64,000 bases of DNA from Poseidonocella pacifica (GTDB lineage: Bacteria > Pseudomonadota > Alphaproteobacteria > Rhodobacterales > Rhodobacteraceae), in NCBI RefSeq assembly GCF_900111875.1, contig NZ_FOJU01000001.1, positions 744,001 to 808,000 of the forward strand, given 5' to 3'. Within the stretch, counting starts at the first letter, position 1, and every line of letters starts with the position of its first letter. The position numbers and the translations under genes are program-made. A model generated the notes under the pieces. The model saw only the letters and a program-made list of their open reading frames with translations. It was not told the DNA's origin and did not search any database. Positions 26,744 through 35,590 of the stretch are shown here, piece after piece.

Positions 26744-27535
26744 TTAGGGGACCGCGAAGGTAAGCGTCGCCCAGAGCGTCTCCCACGCGGCATCGGTTGG
26801 CCCATCTGGCACCCGCAAGACCACCGCATCGAGCATATAGCTGTGCCCCGCCTCAACAGGGATCTGCGCGCGGCCGTCGGCATCCGTGGTCTGGGTCGTT
26901 ATCGTCACGGCGCCGTCCGGCGCCTTGTCGAAAACCTCCACCTGGGCCTGCGCGCGTGGCGCATCTTGATAGAGCAGAAGAACGGGCAGGGGAGAGGTGA
27001 ACCCCGGCACATAAGGGTTTGCTTCCGCGATGAATTCCGTCTCCAGCCCCGTGGCACGATCAGTGCCACGGCCATGCCCAACGGCAACCAGAGCCTTCGG
27101 GTAGCGCCGATAGCTTTCGACGAACCCGTCGCGAGGTAGGTCACGGTCATCGTGCCACGTTTCGACATCAGCAAAGCCCTTGTGGGCTGCGAAGGCGGCG
27201 AATTTCTCCCAAGCCTTGTAGGTGATCTGCCGCTCGGTTGACCCATAGGCCAACACGGCCAGCCCCTCTGGCGCGCCCTCGATACGCACGGCAGGAAGAT
27301 CGCCAGCGCGGCCTTCGACCTCGGCGATCCCCGCGGCGGAAATCCAGTCGAAACGTTCGAACCTGCGGGGTAGATATGGCAGGCGGGATCCATTGAAATG
27401 CTCGCCATTGCGCAGGTCTGCGGTGATGGTGCCCCCGGCGGGGACTTGATACTGCTCTGGCGCGATCCAGAATTCATGGGCAGAGACCGGCCCCGCGAGC
27501 GCGAAGAGGAGACTGTAGATGAGGCGACTGACCAT
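26744..27535 (-). CDS. DUF4198 exported protein, possible metal-uptake component
   Basis: A 263-residue periplasmic protein with signal peptide MVSRLIYSLLFALAGPVSA and mature start HEFWIAPEQYQVPAGG, the DUF4198 hallmark. Other members sit with nickel/cobalt uptake genes. Here it is head-to-head with a HupE/UreJ-type membrane protein, which supports a metal role by context only. A strong ribosome site (AGGAGT, about six bases before the ATG) lies inside the first codons of that divergent gene. The two genes overlap by 17 bases at their 5' ends. Confidence 0.82.
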   Translation of the reverse strand: MVSRLIYSLLFALAGPVSAHEFWIAPEQYQVPAGGTITADLRNGEHFNGSRLPYLPRRFERFDWISAAGIAEVEGRAGDLPAVRIEGAPEGLAVLAYGSTERQITYKAWEKFAAFAAHKGFADVETWHDDRDLPRDGFVESYRRYPKALVAVGHGRGTDRATGLETEFIAEANPYVPGFTSPLPVLLLYQDAPRAQAQVEVFDKAPDGAVTITTQTTDADGRAQIPVEAGHSYMLDAVVLRVPDGPTDAAWETLWATLTFAVP

Positions 27536-28661
27536 GGGGCGACTCCTGTTTATCCGAGAGGTGACCCTGCTCGCCGTAGTGTCAAGCCTGCTGTGGGCCG
27601 GAGCGGTACGAGCCCACGAGGTCATGCCCACGATTGCGGGCCTCACGATGGAGGGAGACGCCGTGACACTGGATATGCGCGCGACGCTGGAGGCCTTCGT
27701 CGCCGGTGTCGATCTCGACGGTCTGGAGGATACGGATGCATCCGACCGCGCGGAGCGATACGATGCACTGCGCGCGCTGCCGCCCGAAGCATTCGCCGAA
27801 GAGGTCCGCGCCTTTTGGCCCTCGATGGAACTCCGGTTGATGGCGGACGGGGAGCCTGTTGCCCTGAGACTTGCCGAGGTGCGGGTAGAGCCTGCGCCTG
27901 ATCTGGAACTCTCCCGCGCTTCCCATGCCGTGCTGGCCGGCGCGCTGCCCGCAGGCACGCAATCTATCTCACTATACTGGCCCACAGGCTTTGGCGCGCT
28001 CATCCTGCGCCAACAGGGGGCGGAGGATCCGTTTACCGGCTATCTGAATGGCGGCGAGACCTCGCCGCCCATTTCCGTTTCAGGCGGCGATGCGGCGAGT
28101 ATCGGGGCGACATTCCTGAGCTACATTCCCGTGGGGTTTGACCATATTCTCCCCAAGGGCCTCGACCATATCCTCTTTGTGCTCGGCCTCTTTTTCCTGT
28201 CGCCCAGGCTGCGCCCGCTGCTGTGGCAGGTGTCGGCCTTCACGCTTGCACATACGGTGACCCTTGCCCTCGGCGCGCTGGACATCGTCCGGGTGCCCGG
28301 AGCGATCGTCGAGCCGCTCATCGCGGCATCTATCGCCTATGTCGCGGTCGAGAACATCCTGTCCCGCGGGCTGACACCATGGCGGCCGGTGGTCGTCTTT
28401 CTCTTCGGCTTGCTGCATGGCCTCGGGTTTGCGTCGGTTCTAGGGGAATTTGGCCTGCCGCCCGGAGGGTTCGTCGCCGCATTGATCGGGTTCAACGTCG
28501 GAGTGGAACTGGGGCAACTCACCGTGATCGCCGCGGCCTTCCTCGCGGTCGGCTACTGGTTCGGCGACAAGCCGTGGTACCGCGGCGCCATCGCGATCCC
28601 GGCTTCGGTGATCATCGGCGTGATCGGTGCCTATTGGGTGGTGGAACGCACGCTGCTCTGA
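27519..28661 (+). CDS. HupE/UreJ-type membrane protein
   Basis: A 380-residue protein with signal peptide (MRRLTMGRLLFIREV, then hydrophobic to GAVRA) and mature start HEVMPTIAGL. A periplasmic domain of about 170 residues comes next, then six or so membrane helices from about residue 200. The metal-motif-like segment GFDHILPKGLDHILFVLGLFF marks the HupE/UreJ_2 family, some members of which carry nickel or cobalt. ATG at 27519 has AGGAGA seven bases upstream; the alternative ATG at 27534 has no such site. The first 17 bases are antisense to the DUF4198 gene start. Confidence 0.83.
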   Translation: MRRLTMGRLLFIREVTLLAVVSSLLWAGAVRAHEVMPTIAGLTMEGDAVTLDMRATLEAFVAGVDLDGLEDTDASDRAERYDALRALPPEAFAEEVRAFWPSMELRLMADGEPVALRLAEVRVEPAPDLELSRASHAVLAGALPAGTQSISLYWPTGFGALILRQQGAEDPFTGYLNGGETSPPISVSGGDAASIGATFLSYIPVGFDHILPKGLDHILFVLGLFFLSPRLRPLLWQVSAFTLAHTVTLALGALDIVRVPGAIVEPLIAASIAYVAVENILSRGLTPWRPVVVFLFGLLHGLGFASVLGEFGLPPGGFVAALIGFNVGVELGQLTVIAAAFLAVGYWFGDKPWYRGAIAIPASVIIGVIGAYWVVERTLL

Positions 28662-28668
28662 AACGAAA

Positions 28669-28693
28669 AACGGCGGGTCAATGACCCGCCGTT
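28669..28693 (-). terminator. Intrinsic terminator between convergent hupE-like and fadL-like genes
   Basis: AACGGCGGGTC (28669-28679), loop AAT, GACCCGCCGTT (28683-28693) form a perfect 11-bp stem. Just beyond it on the minus strand the transcript would read TTTTTCGTTT, so it terminates the porin gene efficiently. On the plus strand it could also serve the HupE-type gene, though the T-run there is weak. Confidence 0.85.
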
Positions 28694-28716
28694 CCCTGTC
28701 CGGTCCGAAATGGTGA

Positions 28717-29877
28717 TCAGAACGTGTAGCCGATACGCAGCCCGTAACCGACTGCGTGGTTGTCCTCGAACTCTGTACCGGGTTGATTGCCCGGTGAGTT
28801 CGTCTCTGTGTCGCCGATCCAGGCATAGGTTACGCCACCGGTGATCTTCACGTTGTCCATCGTGTATGTCGCGGCAAGGCCGACCGAGCTGCGACCATCG
28901 GTCGGGCCGAGGTTCGAAGAGGTTCCGCCATGCGCAGGCTCATGCGCAACCGTAACCGCGCCAGCCCAGTTTTCGGAAAACTTGCGACCGAGGCCGAGGC
29001 TATAGGTGATCGTGTCATCCTCGTAGGAGACCAGAGAGTAGTCATCGGCTCCGGTCAAAAGATCCAGCAGACCGTCGTAATCCTCCGGCGCGATCTCGAA
29101 TTCGGACCAGTCGACCCAGCGGATGGAGCCAAAGACAAGCGTATCGGCCGCAATGCCCGACTGGAATTCAAGATTGATCGACTGCGGAGTGGTAACGTCG
29201 GTGGTGCTGGTACGTCCAAGGCCGAGAGAAGAGTTTTCTGTGGTTTCCAGTTCGTGGTCAATCGCAGAGTTGTACGTCAACGCGACGCGCAGCGCGATAT
29301 CGGGGCGCTCATAGGCGACGCCTACGAGATAACCAACGCCCTCGTCCTCGCCTCCGTCCGCTTGGTATTCCTGCCCGGCGAGCAGACCGAAGGGGGCGGT
29401 AATGAAGGGAATGGCTGCCTCTGCCGAGAAGCGCTGGTAGCGCAAGCCACCGAAAACGCTGACATTATTGGGTGCTGTATATTTGACGATCCCCGTCACC
29501 GCGCTGCTGGTCAGCTCCGCAGTGGAATCCGAGGCGAAATATTCACCGCTCGGGTATTCCACGTCGGCCCCGAATGGCTGATCGAAGATGACGGCCGCTT
29601 CGAAGCCATTGCCATAGCTTTGCTTCACGCCGAGCGAGAACTGCGTGTAGTCGTTCGTCATATTGCCCGATTTTGCGCCTTCGGGTGCAGTGGGAAAGAC
29701 AGTTGCGGCAGTCTGGACCCCGGAAACGTCCGGGGATACCGAGCCAAAGGATAGTTGCGCGTAGTTTCCCTCCTCGAAAATCAACGCAACACTCTGCCCC
29801 GAACGATCTACTCCCCCAGCGAGCGCGCTTCCAGCCGATGCAACTATGGCTATTCCTGAAACCACCAGTTTCTTCAC
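28717..29877 (-). CDS. Outer-membrane OmpP1/FadL-type transporter
   Basis: A 386-residue beta-barrel protein of the OmpP1/FadL group, which passes hydrophobic compounds such as long-chain fatty acids across the outer membrane. It has a signal peptide (start to ASAGSALA), alternating amphipathic strands throughout, and a C-terminal barrel signal ending YGLRIGYTF. I chose GTG at 29877 because AGGAGG lies seven bases before it and it puts the signal peptide first. A 100-base leader separates it from the next gene upstream. Confidence 0.85.
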   Translation of the reverse strand: MKKLVVSGIAIVASAGSALAGGVDRSGQSVALIFEEGNYAQLSFGSVSPDVSGVQTAATVFPTAPEGAKSGNMTNDYTQFSLGVKQSYGNGFEAAVIFDQPFGADVEYPSGEYFASDSTAELTSSAVTGIVKYTAPNNVSVFGGLRYQRFSAEAAIPFITAPFGLLAGQEYQADGGEDEGVGYLVGVAYERPDIALRVALTYNSAIDHELETTENSSLGLGRTSTTDVTTPQSINLEFQSGIAADTLVFGSIRWVDWSEFEIAPEDYDGLLDLLTGADDYSLVSYEDDTITYSLGLGRKFSENWAGAVTVAHEPAHGGTSSNLGPTDGRSSVGLAATYTMDNVKITGGVTYAWIGDTETNSPGNQPGTEFEDNHAVGYGLRIGYTF

Positions 29878-29977
29878 GATGTCTCCTCCTGTCACGTGAG
29901 TGAAAGTCACGCTAGCGAGAGCACCGTTCAACCGTCAATCTTTGACCCAGCGTCACGTTGAGAATTCCGCCGTAGCG

Positions 29978-30865
29978 TCACTTTTCCGATACTGTGCGGG
30001 GGGTTGCTGGATTTTTACTCTCGGCGAGGATGTTAACGTAGTTTCCGACAAAGATGATCGCCGCCCCGATAAAAACAAACGGGTCGAGGATCTCTCCATA
30101 GACCAGCGCGCCGATGATCGCGACGACGGGAAGTCGCGCAAAATCAATCGGCATGACAACCGTAGCGGGTGCGATCCGCAGCGCCGTAGTCAGGCAGAAA
30201 TGCGCGATCAGTCCCGCGCAGCCGATCACGCCGAGCAGGGGAACCGAGCTGCGCGCAGGCAGCGCGATGTCGCCGTCGTAGCCGGCGCAGACAAGTCCGA
30301 AGACCGCCTGAAGCGTCGTGAGCCAAAACAGGATGCAGGTGATCGTCTCTGTCCGGGTCAGGCGGCGGGTGAACACCGCGGATCCGGCGAATCCGATGGC
30401 GGCGAGGGCGGCGGCGATCACGCCCGGAGAAATCTCGCTCGTGCCCGGCCGGGTGACGATGAGGATGCCGATGAACCCGAGCAGCGCCGCGAATACGCGG
30501 GAGCGGGTCAACGCTTCCCCAAGGATGAGGGGCGAGAGCACGACCACCCAGAGCGGGGAGGTGAATTCCAGCGAAAAAACCTGCGCGAGCGGGATGGTTG
30601 CCACCGCAAAGAACCAGAGGTTTTGCCCGGTGAAATGGCTGATGTTGCGCACCAGATGCAGGCCCATGTTCCGCGTGGTGATCTGGCGCCGCGTGCCGAC
30701 AATGGAAGAAACGGTGAGCACGATGACAATACCCAGCAGGCTGCGATAGAGCATGATCTCGAACGTATCGAGATCAAGGCTGATGGCGCGCCCGGCCACT
30801 GCCATGGACGTAAAAGAGACTATCGCGCCGGACATCCAAAGCGCGGCGACCAGAGCTGGATTCAT
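29978..30865 (-). CDS. EamA/DMT-family membrane transporter
   Basis: A 295-residue permease with ten predicted helices in two EamA repeats (for example ISHFTGQNLWFFAVATIPLA in the first half). Substrate unknown. ATG at 30865 has a very strong ribosome site (AGGAGGAG). It lies 54 bases after livM on the same strand, with a small GC hairpin (GCCCGC/GCGGGC, 30883-30897) in the gap, so it may be a partly uncoupled last gene of the liv operon. Confidence 0.88.
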   Translation of the reverse strand: MNPALVAALWMSGAIVSFTSMAVAGRAISLDLDTFEIMLYRSLLGIVIVLTVSSIVGTRRQITTRNMGLHLVRNISHFTGQNLWFFAVATIPLAQVFSLEFTSPLWVVVLSPLILGEALTRSRVFAALLGFIGILIVTRPGTSEISPGVIAAALAAIGFAGSAVFTRRLTRTETITCILFWLTTLQAVFGLVCAGYDGDIALPARSSVPLLGVIGCAGLIAHFCLTTALRIAPATVVMPIDFARLPVVAIIGALVYGEILDPFVFIGAAIIFVGNYVNILAESKNPATPRTVSEK

Positions 30866-30919
30866 GATGGCTCCTCCTGATTGCCCGCTTAGCGGGCGAC
30901 CGTGGCGCCGTCAAACCAC

Positions 30920-32221
30920 TCAGCGCTCGGGAAGCAGGCCGCGCGGTGAGAACCTCAGAACGAGCAAGAGCACGAGCCCCATGGTGAAGAGCCGCATATG
31001 CGCCACGCTGTCGAGCAGGTGTGCCTTCAGCGGCCCGTCAGACATGCCGGAGGTGATGCCCGACATGAGCAATTGGCCCATCGGTTCTACCTGCACCCAC
31101 AGGAACCAGATGAGAAAGCCACCAAGCACAGCGCCGTAGTTGTTGCCCGACCCCCCGACGATCACCATGACCCACACAAGGAATGTGAACCGCAGCGGTT
31201 GATAGGTGCCGGGGGTAAGCTGCCCGTCCAGCGTGGTCATCATGGCCCCAGCGATTCCGCAAATGGCCGAGCCCAGCACAAAGACCTGGAGGTGTCGCGC
31301 GGTGACGTTCTTGCCCATGGCACGGGCGGCGGTCTCATTGTCGCGGATCGCGCGCATCATGCGGCCCCAGGGGGAGTTCAGCGCCTTTTGCGAGAGGATA
31401 AGGATCACCACCAGAACGACCGCGAATAGCGCGCCATAGATCAGCTTCACATACAGCGTTGAGGCCGTCACCGGATCGAAACCAAAGCTCGCTGCACGCT
31501 CCACGAAGCTGGTGCTTGCCTGCAGGTCCACTTCATAGGGAACGGGGCGCGGCAGGCCGTTGACGTTCTTCACGCCCCGCGCCAGCCAATCCTCGTTTTT
31601 CATGACGGCGATGACGATCTCTGCAATTCCCAGCGTCGCGATCGCGAGGTAGTCAGAGCGCAGGCCAAGTGCCGTCTTGCCGATCAGCCAAGCCGCCCCC
31701 GCCGCGATCAGCCCGCCCACGGGCCATGCCAGCAGGACCGGAAGCCCGAGGCCGCCGAGATAACCGGTGGAAGCCGGATCAATGGCCTCCACTGCTTGTA
31801 CGCCGCCGTCGAACACGTTGCGATAGAGGATGAAACCCGCAACCAGAATGGCGAGCAGCACGACCATCCGCAGCCGTCCCGCGGCCATCCGCCGAAAAAT
31901 CACCGCCGCCAGCGCGATTGTCGCCGCCCCGAGGCCAAGACCCATGAGCACGCGCGGTCCGCCCGCCTGCCACGCCTCGGGAACGGGGGGCATGGAGACG
32001 AGTACCGTAGCGAGACCGCCAAGCGCGACAAACCCCATGATCCCCACGTTGAACAGCCCCGCGAACCCCCACTGGAGATTGACCCCAAGCGACATCACCG
32101 CAGAAATCAGCCCCATGTTGAGAATGATCAACGCGGCGTTCCAGCTTTGGAACACGCCGGTCAGAATGATCAGCAAAGCAACACCGGCGAAAAGCGCGAT
32201 GGTCCGGGCCGTATCCGTCAT
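30920..32221 (-). CDS. livM: Branched-chain amino acid ABC transporter permease LivM
   Basis: A 433-residue inner-membrane permease, about 10 helices, with the LivM core NLQWGFAGLFNVGIMGFVALGG, GLRSDYLAIATLGIAEIVIA and SPWGRMMRAIRDNETAARAMGK. It is longer than typical LivM because of an insertion at about residues 90-160. It overlaps livH by four bases. The substrate is usually Leu/Ile/Val but HAAT-family systems also take other amino acids, urea or amides, so the substrate is not settled. Confidence 0.92.
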   Translation of the reverse strand: MTDTARTIALFAGVALLIILTGVFQSWNAALIILNMGLISAVMSLGVNLQWGFAGLFNVGIMGFVALGGLATVLVSMPPVPEAWQAGGPRVLMGLGLGAATIALAAVIFRRMAAGRLRMVVLLAILVAGFILYRNVFDGGVQAVEAIDPASTGYLGGLGLPVLLAWPVGGLIAAGAAWLIGKTALGLRSDYLAIATLGIAEIVIAVMKNEDWLARGVKNVNGLPRPVPYEVDLQASTSFVERAASFGFDPVTASTLYVKLIYGALFAVVLVVILILSQKALNSPWGRMMRAIRDNETAARAMGKNVTARHLQVFVLGSAICGIAGAMMTTLDGQLTPGTYQPLRFTFLVWVMVIVGGSGNNYGAVLGGFLIWFLWVQVEPMGQLLMSGITSGMSDGPLKAHLLDSVAHMRLFTMGLVLLLVLRFSPRGLLPER

Positions 32222-33228
32222 ACCGATTTCCCCGCGAAAAGACCTGTTGGGCGGAACAACAGCACCACCACCAGAATGACGAAGCTGACCGCGAATTTAT
32301 AATCCGTGCCAAGCAGTTGCACGAGGCCCGAAGGCTCCAACGTTTCCGGCATGGCGTAGACCAGCACCTTCTTCCACGCATAGGTGATGGTCACCTCGGA
32401 GAAGGCGATCACGAAGCCGCCTGCAATGGCCCCGAGAGGGGAGCCAAGCCCCCCCACGATGGCCGAGGCAAAGACCGGCAGAAGAAGCTGGAAATATGTG
32501 AAGGGTTTGAAGGACTTGTCGAGGCCGTACAGCACCCCGGCAATCGTCGCGAGCGCAGCAACGATGAGCCAGGTGACCATCACGACGCGCTCCGGGTTGA
32601 TCCCTGACAAAAGCGCGAGATCCTCATTGTCGGAATAGGCGCGCATGGATTTTCCCGTCCTCGTCCGGTTCAGGAACCAAAAGAGCAGGATCACGACAAT
32701 CACGGCGGTCAGAATGGTGATCCCTTGTGTCGTCTTGAAGGCAAGACCTTCATCAAGACCGGTCATCTCCTTGAAATCGCGCGCGGAAATGATGAACCTT
32801 TCACCGTCGGCAAAACGCTGATCGTCCGGGCCGATGACGATCCGCACCAAACCGTTCATGATGAACATTACCCCCATGGAGACGATCACCAGCACCACGG
32901 GTTTCGCCTTTTGCACGCGGTAGAAGCGATAGACCACCCGGTCGGTCACAAGCACAAACGCCGCGCAGATCAGGATACCGAAGGGCAGGGCGAGCAGGGC
33001 CGTGGGCAGGGGGCCGAAGCTGATCCCGACGGCTTGCATCGCCCATGTGAGCAGGATGGTGACCATCGCACCAAAGGCCATTGTGTCCCCGTGAGCGAAG
33101 TTCGAAAAGCGCAGGATGCCATAGATGAGCGTTACCCCAAGCGCGCCAAGCGCAAGTTGGGATCCATAGGTCATGGCCGGGATCAGGACGAAATTGGCGA
33201 GTGCCGCCAATGCGTTGAGCAGGTCCAT
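32218..33228 (-). CDS. livH: Branched-chain amino acid ABC transporter permease LivH
   Basis: A 336-residue inner-membrane permease matching LivH, with GVTLIYGILRFSNFAHGDTM, RAYSDNEDLALLSGINPERV and VGGLGSPLGAIAGGFVIAFSE. It forms the permease dimer with LivM. It directly abuts the stop of the upstream small exported-protein gene and overlaps livM by four bases, indicating one transcript. Confidence 0.93.
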   Translation of the reverse strand: MDLLNALAALANFVLIPAMTYGSQLALGALGVTLIYGILRFSNFAHGDTMAFGAMVTILLTWAMQAVGISFGPLPTALLALPFGILICAAFVLVTDRVVYRFYRVQKAKPVVLVIVSMGVMFIMNGLVRIVIGPDDQRFADGERFIISARDFKEMTGLDEGLAFKTTQGITILTAVIVVILLFWFLNRTRTGKSMRAYSDNEDLALLSGINPERVVMVTWLIVAALATIAGVLYGLDKSFKPFTYFQLLLPVFASAIVGGLGSPLGAIAGGFVIAFSEVTITYAWKKVLVYAMPETLEPSGLVQLLGTDYKFAVSFVILVVVLLFRPTGLFAGKSV

Positions 33229-33582
33229 TTATCCTGTCTCCGTGCAGGTGCCATAGAGGGTCGAGGCGTAGGGTTCACCCGCGTCCTGACCATGGGTCGT
33301 ATAGATCGCCGAGCCGTTGCTGAAGCGGGTCAGATTCTTGACCATTCCGTAGTAGGGCGCGGTGATGAAGGTACGGTCGCCGGTTTCGGGATCGGTGATG
33401 TAGGCCGCATCGTTGCGTTCCACTTCATCGATCAGGCTCGCCCCGCGGTCCGAAATGCTGACATCAAGGTAGCTCGATACGTCGCTGCATCTCGCCACGA
33501 AACATTCGGTATGGAATTCGCACACCAGCGATTCCGCGGCGACCGGCGCGGCCAAAAGACAGAAGATGACGGCTCTGATCAT
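33229..33582 (-). CDS. Small exported protein of unknown function inside the liv operon
   Basis: A 117-residue protein with a clear signal peptide (MIRAVIFCLLAAPVAA-ES). The mature domain is short and has four cysteines: CEFHTECFVARCSDV near the mature N-terminus and YGTCTETG at the C-terminus, likely forming disulfides. I do not recognise the family. It starts one base after the livF stop and its own stop touches the livH start, so it is tightly embedded between ATPase and permease genes. Confidence 0.8.
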   Translation of the reverse strand: MIRAVIFCLLAAPVAAESLVCEFHTECFVARCSDVSSYLDVSISDRGASLIDEVERNDAAYITDPETGDRTFITAPYYGMVKNLTRFSNGSAIYTTHGQDAGEPYASTLYGTCTETG

Positions 33583-33583
33583 G

Positions 33584-34408
33584 TCAGCCCCCCAAAAAGG
33601 ATTTGCGCACTTCGGGATCCGCCAAAAGCTCTTTGCCTGTCCCGCTAAATGCGTTTCGGCCCTGAACGAGGACATATCCCTTGTCTGCGATTTCAAGTGC
33701 TTGGCGAGCGTTTTGCTCCACCATGAGGATCGGAATTCCGGTGCGGGACACTTCGATGATCCGGTCGAACAGCTCGTCCATGACAATCGGGCTGACCCCT
33801 GCGGTCGGCTCGTCGAGCATCAGGACCTTGGGTTTGGTCATCAGCGCGCGGCCCACGGCGACCTGCTGGCGTTGACCTCCCGAAAGCTCTCCGGCGGGCT
33901 GGCGCCGTTTGTCGCGCAGTATGGGGAACAGATCGTACACCTGCGCCATGGTCTCCCGGAAATCATCGCGCCGGATGAAGGCCCCCATCTCGAGGTTTTC
34001 CTCGACGGTCATCGAGGTGAAAATGTTGTGCGTCTGGGGCACAAAGCCCATCCCCTTGATTACACGGTCCTGCGGCGACAGCGCGGTGATATCCTCACCG
34101 TCAAGCCGTACAGAACCGCGCCGAACATCAAGCATGCCGAACAAAGCCTTCATTCCAGTGGATTTTCCCGCACCGTTCGGCCCGACGATGACAGCGATTT
34201 CGCCGCGTTCCACCGCGATGGTGCAGTCGTGAAGGATATCAGGCCCCTTGCCGTAGCCGCCGGTCATGGCCTCCCCGATGAGGAAGGGCCCGCCGATCGC
34301 GGTATGCGCATTGCCGGAGGTGGGATAGGGCGCTTCGCCCGCGCCGTCGGGATTGCCGATCGAGCGGTCGCGATTGCCGCGATCATCGGTCCATGCGCTG
34401 TCGCTCAT
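33584..34408 (-). CDS. livF: Branched-chain amino acid ABC transporter ATPase LivF
   Basis: A 274-residue ABC ATPase with Walker A GPNGAGKST (about residue 76), signature ELSGGQRQQVAVGRALM and Walker B VLMLDEPTAGVSPIV. The C-terminal part follows LivF. It carries an unusual N-terminal extension of about 40 residues, polar and without known motif (MSDSAWTDDRGNRDRSIGN), before the ABC core. An internal start at about residue 48 (MTGGYGKGPDILHDC) would give a normal LivF length. A 94-base gap separates it from the 83-codon gene upstream. Confidence 0.92.
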   Translation of the reverse strand: MSDSAWTDDRGNRDRSIGNPDGAGEAPYPTSGNAHTAIGGPFLIGEAMTGGYGKGPDILHDCTIAVERGEIAVIVGPNGAGKSTGMKALFGMLDVRRGSVRLDGEDITALSPQDRVIKGMGFVPQTHNIFTSMTVEENLEMGAFIRRDDFRETMAQVYDLFPILRDKRRQPAGELSGGQRQQVAVGRALMTKPKVLMLDEPTAGVSPIVMDELFDRIIEVSRTGIPILMVEQNARQALEIADKGYVLVQGRNAFSGTGKELLADPEVRKSFLGG

Positions 34409-34502
34409 CCGCGCGCTCCTTTTGTGAGAGGATTTGCCATACGCCTTTCGCAGCTGATGGGCTGAACGAACGTGGATCGGGCATTTCTGTTCTGGGGGAT
34501 GC

Positions 34503-34754
34503 TCATGCGCCGCTTCGCAACCATTTCAGCGCCCCCTCGGTCATGCCCTTGAATTTGGGCTGATCGTCGAGCGGCGCGACCATCAATGCGGTATCTTCCG
34601 GGAGTTGGTGCTTGATCGCGTGGTAGAGCTTGGACAGTGTCCGCTCGGATCGCACCATGAAAAGCTCGTCCCGAAGCGGGTGGCTGTCCTCGCCGAGCGT
34701 GATCTGCGCGCCCTGAGCCCCGTGCCAAACAACGAAAAGGCGCGGCTCGCTCAT
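34503..34754 (-). CDS. Small conserved-looking cytoplasmic protein between livG and livF
   Basis: An 83-residue protein, MSEPRLFVVWHGAQGAQITL at its start, with a hydrophilic middle and the C-terminal segment KFKGMTEGALKWLRSGA. No signal peptide or membrane helix. I do not recognise a named family. Its ATG overlaps the livG stop by four bases, so it is translated with livG. Placement inside an ABC operon suggests a regulator or accessory of the transporter, but that is inference. Confidence 0.75.
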   Translation of the reverse strand: MSEPRLFVVWHGAQGAQITLGEDSHPLRDELFMVRSERTLSKLYHAIKHQLPEDTALMVAPLDDQPKFKGMTEGALKWLRSGA

Positions 34755-35530
34755 CCGAGCGCCTCCTTGTTCTTGAGCCCGGTGCCCAGATAGGCCTCGA
34801 TCACCTGCTCATTGGCCTTGATTTCGTCCAGCGTGCCTTCGGCCAGCACCTTGCCTTCGGCCATGCAAATGACCGGATCGCAAAGGCGGCCGATGAAATC
34901 CATATCGTGTTCGATGACGACGAACGTGTACCCGCGCTCCTTGTTGAGCCGGATGATCGCATCGCCGATGGTGTTGAGCAGGGTGCGGTTCACGCCCGCG
35001 CCAACCTCGTCGAGAAACACGATGCGCGCGTCGACCATCATGGTGCGGCCAAGCTCCAGCAATTTTTTCTGACCGCCGGAAATCTGGCCTGCTCTGTGAT
35101 CGGCCAAATGTGCGATCGTCAGGAACTCAAGGACTTCGTCGGCCTTGGCTCGCAATGCGCGCTCTTCATCTGCGATACGCTTGCGTCCGAACCACGTATT
35201 CCAAAGCGTCTCTCCGGTCTGACCGCCGGGGACCATCATCAGGTTCTCTCGGCAGGACATGGAGGAAAACTCATGCGCGATCTGAAAGGTGCGCAGCAGC
35301 CCCTTGTGAAACAACTCATGTGGGGGAAGGCCGGTGATATCCTCTCCGCCCATGGTCACACGGCCCGAAGTCGGAGGAAGAACGCCAGCTATCACGTTGA
35401 AAAGCGTCGTTTTTCCCGCGCCATTCGGCCCGATAAGCCCGGTGATGGAACCCTCGGCAATCTCAAGGCTCGCGCCGTCGACCGCATGGAATCCACCAAA
35501 ATGCTTGTGAAGGTTCTCGACCTTGATCAC
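34751..35530 (-). CDS. livG: Branched-chain amino acid ABC transporter ATPase LivG
   Basis: A 259-residue ABC ATPase with Walker A GPNGAGKTT (about residue 35), signature QISGGQKKLLELGRTMM and Walker B IVFLDEVGAGVN. In the last, the usual DEP is DEV and the usual catalytic region reads EVGAGVNRTL, as in many HAAT LivG proteins. The C-terminal extension of the LivG type is present (LAEGTLDEIKANEQVIEAYL). It is second in the operon, after livJ. Confidence 0.93.
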   Translation of the reverse strand: MIKVENLHKHFGGFHAVDGASLEIAEGSITGLIGPNGAGKTTLFNVIAGVLPPTSGRVTMGGEDITGLPPHELFHKGLLRTFQIAHEFSSMSCRENLMMVPGGQTGETLWNTWFGRKRIADEERALRAKADEVLEFLTIAHLADHRAGQISGGQKKLLELGRTMMVDARIVFLDEVGAGVNRTLLNTIGDAIIRLNKERGYTFVVIEHDMDFIGRLCDPVICMAEGKVLAEGTLDEIKANEQVIEAYLGTGLKNKEALG

Positions 35531-35590
35531 GTATCCATCCCCGCCGGGCCAGTGCCCGATATCGTCCGGTGTATCGCCCGTTTTGAAAAC

